From Reticulitermes lucifugus (lineage: Eukaryota > Arthropoda > Insecta > Blattodea > Rhinotermitidae), in assembly GCA_026260175.1 (NCBI GenBank), contig JAKCWW010007996.1, forward strand, positions 1 through 27,426: a DNA stretch of 27,426 nucleotides. The letters run 5' to 3'. Position 1 is the first letter of the stretch. Each line of letters begins with the position of its first letter. Positions 1-10,009 of the stretch are shown one piece after another. Below the pieces are notes generated by a model. It made no database searches, had not been told where the DNA came from, and saw only the letters and a program-made list of their open reading frames with translations. The translations under genes and the position numbers were made by a program.

Positions 1-941
1 AGACGATACATGCGGGCGAACGACGGTAACGGGAACGATGGATAGAGGTTTCACTGTACTTGTAAGAAACTGTTGCACATTATTACAATATAACTGCCAA
101 TACCTACTGTTCTTGCCTTAATTGTGTAAAATCTGTAACTGCAACTCAGTGTGTTGTTGTTACAAATTGCTACTACTGCAAGCCAAAAAGCTGATCTGTA
201 AATACTATATATCTGGGAGTCAGAGAGTACCCATCAATCAGTGATGTATGAATGAGCATGAACTATTTCAAAATCTTCCATGCTGACTTTATTCCACTTC
301 ACTTGTCTTTTTAAATAATGACTGCAAACTTCGACATCAAATCTAGATGTCTTATATTCTTCACCAAATACTTAAGCTATCTACTAGTGCATGATCAAAA
401 ACTGAGAATAACTGACATGTATAAGCACATTCAAGCCATCTGACATTTGAGGTTTTCACAATCGAGTTGCTGGAGATTCAAGTTTTCTGGAATGTAACAA
501 TGTGTCATGTGCATAGTTCCTGCCGTTTCAAAGGACCGTAGTGCCTTCAGCTTCAGGGATAAGCAGAGTCAGAAAGTTTGTCTCTGAAGACAAAGGCACT
601 ATAATCCATTGATACAATGGGAACTACTAACCCAACAGAGGGGAAAACTTAAATCGAGCTCAAAAATAGAAATCATAATTTCCAAATCAAACATCACACA
701 ACAGACAGCTGGTGTGATCATATCCCATATTTATGCACATTCCTAAATACTCATGTGTATCTCTTAGTAATAACACAAACACATCACTGCCAGCATTCCA
801 AACCCAGCATCCACACATGCAGTCACAATGGGATGACAACATGCCATTGCAGCAACTGTAGTTGTACAGTTCAGGATGACCCTTACAGGCTTCTACAATT
901 CATCTACTCTCAGTATTTACTACACTGAATCCATTACTTAC
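1..941 (-). other. Nrx-IV: Nrx-IV intron 8, part
   Basis: Follows the exon 8 donor GTAAGT at 941. I see no further LamG-like frame, no convincing acceptor with coding sequence after it and no RNA gene. The first 50 bases are richer in CpG than the surroundings and may be the edge of a repeat that continues outside the window, but I cannot name it. Confidence 0.6.
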
Positions 942-1118
942 AGGGCAGCTGTATAGTGTGTGTACTTTCTCATACAAGTAGGTGTCACCACGACTTGTAG
1001 CTTCCTTAACACTGCTTATCACATTTGTTGTGTTCAGATATATGTTCTCCATGCAACCTGTAAAATTCTGCGTTACCAGCAACCCATCTTGTTTGTTAGG
1101 AACTCCTCCAATATAGAA
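942..1118 (-). CDS. Nrx-IV: Nrx-IV exon 8, end of LamG domain 1
   Basis: The 177-nt exon is phase 0 at both ends, with acceptor ttattttttcag and donor CCT|GTAAGT. It encodes FYIGGVPNKQDGLLVTQNF, then TGCMENIYLNTTNVI and, at the end, LYSCP. FYIGGVP, F.GC..N..LN and the closing Cys are the C-terminal LamG pattern, with the two Cys forming the usual disulfide. Two N-linked sequons are present (NFT, NTT). The next exon should begin LamG domain 2 but is not found in positions 1-941. Confidence 0.95.
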
Positions 1119-1340
1119 CTGAAAAAATAAAAACACAAATCTCATAACCTTTGATTGTTAAATCAGCCTGTGTATTGAGTAAAGACACAGAAATCACACA
1201 GTTTTTAAAACAAGTAGTGTGCATGAAGCAAATAATGCAGGAATACAAAATTCTGGATGGGGCCATGTGGGGTACAAAAAGGTACAAGCATTCCTTAAAA
1301 CAGAAATACAAATCTACATTCACATACGTATTAAAAAAGT

Positions 1341-1448
1341 ATTAAGATACTTAAACATCTGTTAAGATTCAGTCTGTAAAATTCACATGCACATAAATGG
1401 ATGTATTAAGATACTTACACCTCTGTTAAGATTCAATCTGTAAAATTC
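1341..1448. repeat. 64-bp-spaced tandem duplication of the exon 7 end and its splice donor
   Basis: Positions 1341-1384 repeat 1405-1448 with only a few mismatches in 44 bp. The upstream copy (higher coordinates) carries the last exon 7 codons and the working donor GGT|GTAAGT. In the other copy, now inside intron 7, the same place reads TGT|TTAAGT, so the donor GT is lost. Confidence 0.85.
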
Positions 1449-1585
1449 GCCCTTGATTCTGCCACGAATTTGAACTCTGTCGACAGAGAACATGATGTCC
1501 TTCCTGTTACGAGAGATCACCACATCGTGCCAAATGTTGTCATCCAGAAGACTGCCAACTGACAGGCTTGACATTATGCCTGCAC
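1419..1585 (-). CDS. Nrx-IV: Nrx-IV exon 7, LamG domain 1 continued
   Basis: The 167-nt exon enters in phase 1 and leaves in phase 0. It encodes GAGIMSSLSVGSLLDDNIW, then HDVVISRNRKDIMFSVDRV and RGRIKGEFYRLNLNRG. SLLDD..WH.V...R.......VD is the central LamG strand pattern. Two acceptors are possible (gtcag at 1587-1586 or gcag four residues' worth of bases later). The first was chosen because it keeps DLGAG, like the DLGSG of relatives. The donor GGT|GTAAGT was chosen over AGAG|GTGTAA because exon 8 must be entered in phase 0. The exon 7 end is duplicated 64 bp downstream (see separate entry). Confidence 0.92.
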
Positions 1586-1749
1586 CTGACCACAAGCAAG
1601 ACACATTTACACAGCAACTTCAGAGCACCTCTACTATTACAGTACCTAGACCACTAAGACTGCTCTCCTGCAAGATTGCTGTACCTACAACCATCAGGCA
1701 GTGCTGCTTCTGTCACGGTGGCAGTAAGCATGTATCAAGTTAGTATTAA

Positions 1750-1959
1750 CCATTTAAAGCCGAGTCATAACTACACGCACCATAAGGTTTATTATTTAAA
1801 AACTTTACATTTTGTCAACGTGTTTCATACCATTCTCACAATCAAGACATTATATTTGGAAACAGCATTAGCTGATTAGTCTTCAAATGGGAGGTAGTGT
1901 GTTCTCTGTGAGATAGGAACTGAGTTTTTATATTTAAACATATTTCAGTCTTGAAAGGG
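1750..1959. mobile_element. piggyBac-like MITE, copy 1
   Basis: The body is flanked by TTAA on the left (1746-1749) and a decayed TTAC on the right. Ends are CCATTTAAAGCC and, inverted, CCCTTTCAAGAC. The interior matches the element at 2470-2699 in several blocks (for example the ACAGCATTA and TTAGTCTT segments). It carries no gene and lies in Nrx-IV intron 6. TTAA duplication and CCC/CCA-type ends are the piggyBac hallmark. Confidence 0.65.
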
Positions 1960-2469
1960 TTACATGGATGTGAAACACAGACAACAGGAACTACATGGAA
2001 TGAGAGTCGCAATCCTGAAAAGCAGAAATCATCGCTCATGAGATGCAATGAATGTTTTAGGACTTCATCATTGTTTATTTAGACTTAAATGCATTTTTGG
2101 GTGATGGCAGTGTGTCGTAATGGGCTGATCTGCCAACAATTCAGACATTGCAGTGTCCATCTGCAGGGGGATGGACTGCAAAAGTGAACCTCATATTTAC
2201 AGTGCAGCAGTGGAAAAACCATATGTTCTGCGTGCTGCACGAACATACTACAGAAGCATACTTAGAAACCAAGGTACTTTCCATAACCACCATCTATTGG
2301 GTGATGTAAAAGACACTGCCCCTCTCCAAACCACCCTGCACTGTTTACAGTGAAGGTTTCCTGACAGGGATATACAGAATGTCTGAAACGAGATGAGTCA
2401 CACACGTAATTTTTTTTACATCACTACACAGTAAGGAGTGATGTACAGACTGACAGGCAATTTCTTGAA

Positions 2470-2699
2470 CCATTTAAAAGCCCGGTGGTAATAATACGTA
2501 CCCCCTGAAATAACAGTAAGACATTCTTTATTTTGTCCACATGGTGTACTTATGTGTTTTGTGTGTCTGTCACAATAACTGATTATTTCCCTAACAGCAT
2601 TAACCAGTTAGTCTTTATAATGGACACAGACTATAAAGCAGGAGCTGAATTTTTATATGTAATTTAGGCAAACAACAATCTTAAAAGGGTTAAAGAAAG
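2470..2699. mobile_element. piggyBac-like MITE, copy 2
   Basis: The second copy of the family seen at 1750-1959, in the same orientation. The right end is AAAGGG followed by TTAA (2700-2703); the left flank is degraded (TGAA). Terminal repeats CCATTTAAAAGCC and CCCTTTTAAGAT are imperfect. No coding capacity. Confidence 0.65.
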
Positions 2700-2857
2700 T
2701 AATGTCCACTCACAATCACAATCACTTTTAAATCATGGTATGTCTTCAGTAACTGCCTCTTTTTCAAAGCATCTTACAGGCATCAAAGTTAACAGATTGT
2801 AGAACCTGACATCAATTCCCCGTATGTTTTCACGGCACAGTCACTACCTTATTTTAA

Positions 2858-3311
2858 CCCTTTGGTGCTAGAATTAAATGCCTGTAGCCATCTGCAGAAG
2901 ACAGTAATTAAAATGAGGGCTGCATAACAGTGGATATATAAGTAAGCAACATTCAGCATTTCAATCACCACACTGCGCATTATGACTATATATACATTGT
3001 TCAGCACCAAAGTGGGCCGGGATAGCATAGTCGTATAGCGACTCGCTACGGACTGGGCGGTCCGGGGATCGAATCCCGGTGGGGGCGAGATTTTCCGCAC
3101 CTGTCCAGACCAGCCCTGGGGCCCACCCAGCCTCCTATACAATGGGTACTGGGTCTCTTTCCTGGGGGTAAAGCAGCCGGGGCGTGGCATTGATCACCCA
3201 CCCCCATCTAGCGCCGAGGTTAAGGAAAGAGTAGAACTATACCCCTACTCCCCCTCTGGGCCTTCATGGCCTGTTGTAGGGAGAACTTTACTTTTTATCA
3301 GCGCCAAAGGG
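2858..3311. mobile_element. piggyBac-like MITE interrupted by a SINE
   Basis: Perfect TTAA on both sides (2854-2857 and 3312-3315). Terminal inverted repeats: CCCTTTGGTGCT on the left against CCCTTTGGCGCT read inward from the right. Without the SINE the element would be about 157 bp. The SINE inserted into its right terminal repeat and duplicated it; the copy at 3002-3012 preserves a perfect match to the left terminal repeat, while the outer copy has one substitution. Confidence 0.8.
3013..3298 (+). mobile_element. tRNA-derived SINE
   Basis: The head has polymerase III promoter boxes: A box TAGCATAGTCG (3023-3033) and B box GATCGAATC (3067-3075). A GC-rich body follows (GGGCCCACCCAGCCTCC and so on), with a T-rich end. 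Flanking 11-bp duplications CAGCACCAAAG (3002-3012) and CAGCGCCAAAG (3299-3309) differ at one base. The antisense frame gives a spurious peptide of the kind often mis-annotated as a gene. It is not a tRNA gene: there is no proper acceptor stem, and the body continues some 200 bp past the tRNA-like head. Confidence 0.85.
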
Positions 3312-3473
3312 TTAAACGTGCTGCAGACATAATTCACTGTGCTCTTTAGACTGGTATTACAGACACAGACCAGGTATCAGATATTCTGGACTCACAATGG
3401 AGAATGCAACATTTCCAAAACATAGGAATATGATGTGATCACTGCAATAATCACTGAAATGTGATGTGCATAC

Positions 3474-3677
3474 CAAGGTCTATGTTCAGAAGCATCCTGT
3501 TGTCCCTGAGCTGTAAAGCGATGTAATCACCCTGTGTACCTCGACTGTACATAAGAACTCCGTTTGCAACATTTGTCTTGAATCTAAATTTAATAGATTC
3601 CCGCGATGCTGAAATGGGGTCTCTCATCAAATCCTTTCGAACAAGTGCTGAGCCATTGAAGTACATATTGTCTGCCA
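3474..3677 (-). CDS. Nrx-IV: Nrx-IV exon 6, start of LamG domain 1
   Basis: The 204-nt exon (phase 1 in and out) has acceptor cttgttttccag and donor G|GTATGC. It encodes ADNMYFNGSALVRKDL, then SIKFRFKTNVANGVLMYSRG and GDYIALQLRDNRMLLNIDLG. This is the first half of a laminin-G domain: FRFKT, NGVL.Y..G, D.IAL.L and L.....LG are family hallmarks. There is an N-linked sequon, NGS. Intron 5, separating it from exon 5, is only 467 nt and holds nothing else recognisable. Confidence 0.95.
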
Positions 3678-4144
3678 CTGGAAAACAAGCGAGATTTAAA
3701 TGTATTCCATTATGGAATGAGAGTAACTTAAACAACAATTTTTATCTTTTAAACTTCAAAATCTTGTGTCTTGAAGAACAGCAACACTAAAATCAATGAA
3801 TTTACACTGGCAAGATGGATGTGAAATTACATATTCTTATTGCAAATCCATCAGTTAAACTGATTATGTCCAAGTAACCTCTTTAACTGTTACATATATT
3901 ATGACAATTCAACTTTAATGCAGGTTACATAGGATCAAATGGGAATATGACAGCAAATGCTGAATTACGAGGGATTTAGAACAAATCATGATACTATTTC
4001 AGCAAGTATCTGGAGAGCATGAGAAAAACCACATAAATCCTCAGGTCTGTCAGAAACTAGGTTGAGAATCAAAACCAGACCCTACTGAAAATAAAGGGGT
4101 TCTAACCACTTTATTACAACATTCAACTGTTTAAAAGATCTTAC

Positions 4145-4286
4145 CATAATCACAGCCATACAGTTCCACTCTGAGAGAAATCCTGTCCCTCCACCGGGTG
4201 GGATTTATGCGTACCCACTGCGCAATGATAGGCACTTCAAATTCATTCTTCCTTACCCCATTTCCGTTGACATTTCCTTTGAACAT
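4145..4286 (-). CDS. Nrx-IV: Nrx-IV exon 5, end of discoidin domain
   Basis: The 142-nt exon starts in phase 0 after acceptor cttttttctag and ends G|GTAAGA in phase 1. It encodes MFKGNVNGNGVRKNEFEV, then PIIAQWVRINPTRWRDRIS and LRVELYGCDY. This is the standard C-terminal part of an F5/8 type C domain, including the W.R..P..W..RI.LR.EL.GC signature. Its Cys should bond with the one in exon 2. It accepts either exon 3 or exon 4 in frame. If both were skipped, the carried G would shift the frame and reach TGA after 14 codons. Confidence 0.95.
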
Positions 4287-4611
4287 CTAGAAAAAAGTGT
4301 AACTATGATAAAAACTATGGTCCATGCTTGGACTGAAGCCCATGTTCAAGATTCCTAATGTTGTTTGGTTTATAAATTCAGCATGCATGCCCCACATAAC
4401 CAATAATCAGTACCCGCTCACGCAAATTCACATCAGTGTACCACCATAGGGTATGAATCATATTACTGTAAAGGCGAGGACATTTTCTATTAGAAACTTC
4501 CCACAGCACTTCATAATGGAAATTTCTTATCAATTTCAGGTCCAAAATAATGTTGGTATACTGACACATCTGAGGTGTCACTTCATTTCAAGAAACACAT
4601 CCATTTCTAAG

Positions 4612-4645
4612 TCACCGTCATCATCGTCATCATCATCATCATCAT
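4612..4645. repeat. TCA/TCG trinucleotide microsatellite
   Basis: About eleven TCA units with two TCG variants and one ACC. Best explained as the tail of the LINE fragment on the minus strand. Confidence 0.9.
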
Positions 4646-4870
4646 GAACATAAACAGATGTAGGACACCTGGGTCCTGTCCTGTGCTGCTGATTTCTTCA
4701 TCTTGTTTTTGGTCAACCTACATGAGGTTTGCATTTTGGTTTGTACTCCAGTGCCATCCTGGGTATTCGTGAGTGTTCCATCCTTGTAACATGTTGTAGC
4801 TAATTCTTTTGGTAGCTCTGAATTTCATCTACTATGTGTTCTACTTTTAGTTTTCCTGAAACTGTTGTAT
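4612..4870 (-). mobile_element. decayed 3' end of a LINE with ATG-repeat tail
   Basis: Minus-strand translation around 4690-4790 gives RIPRMALEYKPKCKPHVG followed by PKTR, with in-frame TGA codons where Arg and Trp would be expected. This R-ALEYKPKG-VGRP-RW pattern is the usual C-terminal end of insect LINE reverse-transcriptase polyproteins. The strand then ends in a microsatellite (ATG/ACG units, 4645-4612), as non-LTR elements often do. It is a 5'-truncated, non-functional fragment in Nrx-IV intron 4. Clade not assigned. Confidence 0.6.
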
Positions 4871-5221
4871 TCCTTTGATGGTCTAACCTTGTCAGTCCTA
4901 AAAGTGATCTCAAAATTTCATTTGTGCTGTTCCATTTCTAAGTAACATCTGAAAATATAAGTACTATATACAGTTACAACTCAATGGGATAACTATTTGA
5001 TAAAACACCCATTTCTTCATTACAAACAGCCTTTTCTATAGGTGGCTGCAGAAATGGAAAATCTGTAACCCTCTGCAACACATACCCACATCCACGGCAT
5101 TACTATACGAATACTGCGTAAGCTCTCTGCTGTTGGCAGTTAATTTTCCATACTCTCCACATTTCTGGCTCAAACAGTTTCAACATCAGGAAAAGACAGA
5201 GAACACTGTAACATAATGGAC

Positions 5222-5290
5222 CTTTCTTAACTACTGCAGATATGAGATGTGATCTGGCAGACTTTCTTAACTACTGCGGATATGAGATGT
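5222..5290. repeat. short tandem duplication, period 40
   Basis: Two 29-bp copies starting CTTTCTTAACTACTGC, at 5222 and 5262, with one mismatch. They lie in Nrx-IV intron 4 and have no known role. Confidence 0.85.
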
Positions 5291-7350
5291 CATCATAAAG
5301 ATTCTCAACTGGCTACAAAATGACACTAACGCAGTTGACACACAACTCATCCACTAGGTGAAGTAAGAGTAGAATCTTTGCAGTCAGATTTCAGAGTTCT
5401 AGCACTAGTCATTACGAAGAAATGTCCTGTGAAGCAAGACTGTATGTTGTGCACAGTGCAATTTCCAGTCCTTCAGAAAACAGCAGACCTTAAAGGACAG
5501 CACATGTGCATTAAGTTCTGCTTCAAATCAGTCAAACTGCTACAGAAACCTTTGAGACGTTAAAGAAACAAAGTGGCCGTCTTCTTGGGGAAAGGGTCCA
5601 GCATCTCTGCGCCCAAAGATGGCCAGGGGTGTTTGTTCCAGTGTGAAGTGCATGCTATCATTTTCTTTTTGCCAGACATCGAAATGTGCATCACAAATTC
5701 GTTCCACAAGGACAAACTGTGGATAAACATTTCTAGGCAGACATTTTATCACATGCAAGGGAAGATGTGTGGTGAAAATCATGAGTAGCAGCACAATGTA
5801 GACTGGCTTCTTTGCCAGGACAGTGCTCCTAATCACTCTACTTTGTATGTGCAGGAATTTCTGGCCAATAATGACACGATGGCTGACCTGCATCCTCCAT
5901 AATACTCACATACAGCATTCTGTGACGTATTTCCTCTGTTTGAAACTCAAGTTGTTATTGACAGGGAGATTTCACAACACAGAATGATTCAAGAACGATT
6001 GTAGGGCATACACACAGAGTTCCAACCATATGACATTAGTAAATGCTTCCAACAGTGCAATCGCGGGACTCAGTGTTATAAGTCATAAGGGGAACTACTA
6101 TGAAGGGGGCAGCATGGAACAACACAATGCTATTATCAATGAGAAAAACAATGTTCTGAACACACCTCATATTATGAAATTGTTCACAACTTTTGAAATA
6201 GGACTAGTGTAAGGTTTAAATCTACAACACTCAATGTGAAAAAATAAAATTGATGTGAAAGGTTTTAAATAATATCTTCAAAAATGTTCACTTCATTTTT
6301 CACATACTTAAGCTTATTGAAGCTGCATCACACAATTAGTGTGACTCAAACAAACATGCTTTACCCATAAAGATAAGCATCTAACTTCATGGCTATCATT
6401 CGAAACAACAAACCAGTATGCTTACCAACTATGTGATTACAAGAGGTTCTGCCTGTATGGTCCCTTCACTTGGAAACAGAGTTAATGTCATCAGAATTAC
6501 AAGCACGAAGCAGAAGGGGCAGAAAAAGAAGAACAGGTGGAAGAGGAGAGGGAGGAAGATTAAATGAAAACTGAAATAAAGTATTTTCAGCTGACCTCTG
6601 TATTGCCAGACAGTACTAACTCCAATTAAATTTATTATAAATGCTCTGGTTTACAGTCCCATAATAAGGTACAACTGAGACTTACACAAGACAGTATAAG
6701 CAACAGCCATTCAGAAATCTGACCTACTGTCAGTGAATAAACAAACAAAAAACAGAACTTAAGTGACCCACCTAATGAAACTTCCATGCAGAAAAAAAAA
6801 ATTGTTCAATACGAGGATTTTAACACTAAAAAGAAATAAAAACTCACTACCTGTATAATAGTGATACAGTACTTCCAGTTGTGTAGAAATACATTTAAAG
6901 AATACAGTTCTGACTAGAAATTGTAAATTAGCACATATCAAACTGTGTACTGACAGTGGTCCATTGGCTGTCAGTTGGGAAATGGTTATTTGACACTAAG
7001 CAGGAAGATAAGTGTGAATGATGAACTGAAAACACTGAAGAAAGTGATTATGGCCTATTTTAAGGTACTATCCCAACATTTCTTCCAGGACTGAGGAAAA
7101 TCACAGAACCTCAGTCACGGTAGCCAGCCCCCAGGTTTTGATTCAAGATGGGAATTTTCAAATGCCATGATGTGACAGCCAATGATTTAATGATACTCCA
7201 TCAACTGTGAAGGATTTATATATGTGAATATCAGGAAGATGTCGAAGATTACAGCCATGTAAGTGAATGTATTACGCAGATACTGCCTGGAGGGAATGAG
7301 TAAAACTATGAAAATCTCATTTGAAAGTTGTTCATACCATGCAATGTGAT

Positions 7351-8160
7351 ATAATTCATTTTATAAAACCAACAACTTGCACATCCAAATACATACATAT
7401 AATATTAACCCACTCCTACATGTTTCAGCGGCAGAACACCATCATCAGGGAACCACACCAATCATTAAAACCTAATACAGTTTGTGGCTTGTGGTAAGTT
7501 AGCCCTGTTATCGTACGCAAATACACAGCATAACACAGGGACTAGATTCATACTGGATCATACAACACAGACCTTCGTACGCCATTAAACAGAACGCAAC
7601 AATTCATCAAATAGTCCGAATTTACGGTGCGCATATGCTGTAGCATTACACAACAGCATCATACTAACAGACCTGGAACATATCATGCTGCAACATACTT
7701 GTTATCACAAATATGCTAACAGATTATAATTAAGAAAGCTGCTAATGCAGTAACATGAAACATATTTTGTATTATGTATACCATATCTCTCTGTATTTTA
7801 TATCTATAAATTTTAAACAAGGATGCAACATGAAACATACTTCATATTATATTATGTATACCATATCTCTCTGTATATTATATCTATAATTTTAAACAAG
7901 GATGCAACATGAAACATACTTCGTATTAATATTATGTACACCATATTTCTCCGTATTTTATACCTATATATATTAAAATGGCTGCAACTTATTATGATAC
8001 TAGTATTTTAACACCACAAACTTTATCATAATTCATTAGGTTTTAATGACTGGTGTGGCACACTAAAAATGGCGGTCAACCTCTCAAACATGCAGGGGTG
8101 GGTTAATGTTGTGTGTGTGTATCTGGATGTGCAAGCTGTTGGTTTTATGAAATTAATTAT
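7351..8160. mobile_element. fold-back element with 126-bp inverted arms
   Basis: Positions 7351-7476 and 8035-8160 are ungapped inverted copies, about 103 of 126 positions matching (82% by hand count), with many of the differences being transitions. A 12-bp direct repeat ATGAAAATCTCA lies at 7308-7319 and 8159-8170. It could be a target duplication, but its left copy is 31 bp outside the arm. The centre contains three tandem repeats (7752-7985). No transposase. The motif TTTCAG...ATCATCAGGG in the left arm resembles the ends of some Penelope-type repeats, but this is weak. Confidence 0.7.
7752..7985. repeat. three tandem repeats of 75-80 bp
   Basis: Units 7752-7826, 7827-7905 and 7906-7985 each begin AACATGAAACATA and contain ATTATGTA.ACCATAT.TCTC.GTAT. 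The first two end AACAAGGATGC; the third has diverged (AAATGGCTGC). They lie between the inverted arms of the fold-back element. Confidence 0.9.
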
Positions 8161-9594
8161 GAAAATCTCAGTTCAGTCTCCAGTGACAGACATCAAGCAG
8201 GTCCTCCTGAATGTGGGGATGCAAACACTATGCTGTGTAGAACTGTCAAAGCAACTGCCAACAGAATGTTCATGGTCTTCTGGAGAATAATTCTGGCTGC
8301 TGTTGTGTTTCACTCTGTTCATTCCAATAACTTATCATGGCTTTTCAATTATAATACTAAAACACAGATGGTTAGTATCTACAACCACTCATGCATAAGA
8401 AAAGTGATAGGTACACGTATCAGTGATATAGAAAGCAACATGGCTTTTATCCATTCTTGGTCAAGGGTCTGAGTTGCTAAGTACTTCTACATAACATTTC
8501 TGTTTGTCTCACGTATTCCACCCTCACACTGCTAGTGTCATAACACATGAAGCTAGTTCTCTGCGTGTGTTTCAATTGTTCTTTCTATGCAGATACGACG
8601 TGTTCTACACAAAATCTTACTTCACAGCCTGAAGTAACACTTCTTTGAATTCAAGCCACAGTACATATTTTCATTTTCAGGCAAATGGGTAATATACTGA
8701 CCATAAAAGTTAAGGTAATACACACAGACTAATGTGACATTTGAAATTCCCACAGTGGTGTTGCTAGAGCTTCAAGTGTTCTGGGATGTTACCAATATAC
8801 ACAGCATTAATGCCCCAGTAAGACTTCAATCTTCAATGCAGTCTAAATTTATTTTTGTATCATCAGATTTCTCAAAAGGTGGCCTTATCACTGTCTGATG
8901 TTACAGCTAGTATACAATCATAAAAAGGGGAAATAATATCAAGTTTTCATTCTGGTATCAATGCATGTCCCTAACTGAATATGATCATCCATCTTTTGTA
9001 GTCACTCCTGTCACATGGTGAATATGAACAATAATGATTCACTGCCTTGTATGGGAATTTTTCATAACATGCAAACTTTGTTGTCCATGATTTTTAATGC
9101 CACACCATCTGTGACAAATAATCATGCATCAGTATTTGAGCTTCACATGCAAGCTGCAACTCCATATTCCTGCCATTGTAACCTTGCTACACAATAACCA
9201 AGAAACCAAGCTGGCAGCAGTGACTCTTCAGGCAAACTGTCCGGGCAAGACATTTATACTTTGATTTGCCCTCAGCCAGTTTTCACATCAAAATAAACAA
9301 GACACAACAATAATTATCAGGGCACAAAAGATTATGAAAGCGAATATGTAACTTCACCTACCATGCATAAACTGTCAAATTGCAATGCAAAGTAATGCAT
9401 ACCTATATTTCACCACATACAATGTAACAATAAACTTAATGATCCTTATTCTTAACATTTCATAACTCATTTTCATTTAAATACAATTGACTTAACCAAA
9501 ATCGTTCTAGTATATAAATTTGGCTTGCATGCAAATGTGGCTTAACGTCAAAAACTGTGAAATGGAAAAACTTATCCAGTTACACAAATTGTAC

Positions 9595-9791
9595 CTCAGG
9601 CTCTCCTGTGGAACTTGCATAGCTTTTCCACCCTTCTCCATCATCAGAGAATTGTACAATGTATTCTGTAACAAACTCTGAAGTTCCTGCCCGTCCCTGA
9701 GTTGCTATTGATCGGATTTCTTTTCTATCATCCAGATTAATTGTTAGAAAGTGATAGTATGTGTTATCTTTAGGGCTCCAAGCTAAATCGC
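9595..9791 (-). CDS. Nrx-IV: Nrx-IV exon 4, discoidin core, alternative version B
   Basis: Also exactly 197 nt and in the same phases as exon 3. Acceptor attgtttgcag is good; donor GAG|GTACAA is weak. It encodes AWSPKDNTYYHFLTINL, then the IRSIATQGRAGTSEFVTEY and GEGWKSYASSTGEPE segments. Aligned without gaps to exon 3 over 66 residues (including the shared split Gly), I count 20 identities, concentrated in the IATQGR, SE.V.EY and Trp positions. The N-glycosylation sequon of exon 3 is absent. The weak donor and the UACUAAC element about 50 nt upstream of its acceptor fit an exon that needs an activator. Drosophila exon 4 of this gene is, from memory, the glial and septate-junction version. 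Confidence 0.93.
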
Positions 9792-9839
9792 CTGCAAACA
9801 ATAAATGGTAAGTTGCTTCGAAAGAGTGAAACAAGAGTT

Positions 9840-9846
9840 GTTAGTA
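9840..9846 (-). promoter_or_regulatory. Nrx-IV: UACUAAC element upstream of exon 4 (branch point and/or STAR-protein site)
   Basis: The transcript strand reads TACTAAC, with the candidate branch A 50 nt before exon 4. It matches the strong branch-point consensus and also the ACUAA(C) core recognised by STAR-family proteins such as HOW/Quaking. In Drosophila, HOW is reported to control the exon 4 choice in this gene. The role here is inferred from position only. Confidence 0.5.
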
Positions 9847-10009
9847 CAAGGAAAGTAGACAAGACAACATAAAAGCCCCATGCAAAAGATTCATAAAAAT
9901 TCCATTACTGACATTTCTCAGATGCCTTCCTTACTTATTGTTGAATCATTCTCTGAGTAATGCAGTGTAAAAGACAGCTGCAAATTAGGAGCCAATGAGA
10001 AAGATTCAA

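Larger units (their letters stand above)
4287..9594 (-). other. Nrx-IV: Nrx-IV intron downstream of exon 4 (5.3 kb)
   Basis: Holds the LINE fragment, the period-40 duplication and the fold-back element listed separately. A 117-codon minus-strand ORF (5540-5893) has no recognisable domain. I see no further exon or RNA gene. Confidence 0.7.

Noticed and set aside
1419..1581. Alternative exon 7 acceptor and donor (gcag acceptor; AGAG|GTGTAA donor)
   Set aside because: The later acceptor would remove two residues from the conserved DLGxG turn, and the other donor breaks the phase-0 entry of exon 8. The acceptor choice could still be a minor variant.
3015..3085. tRNA gene
   Set aside because: A and B boxes are present, but there is no proper acceptor stem, the sequence runs on into a SINE body, and target duplications flank the whole unit.
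2849..3190. 113-codon minus-strand ORF
   Set aside because: It is the antisense of the SINE and MITE; phrases such as PPGFDPRTAQSVASRYT are typical false peptides from tRNA-derived SINEs.
8113..8472. 119-codon plus-strand ORF
   Set aside because: Its start lies in the right arm of the fold-back element, and the rest has no recognisable domain.
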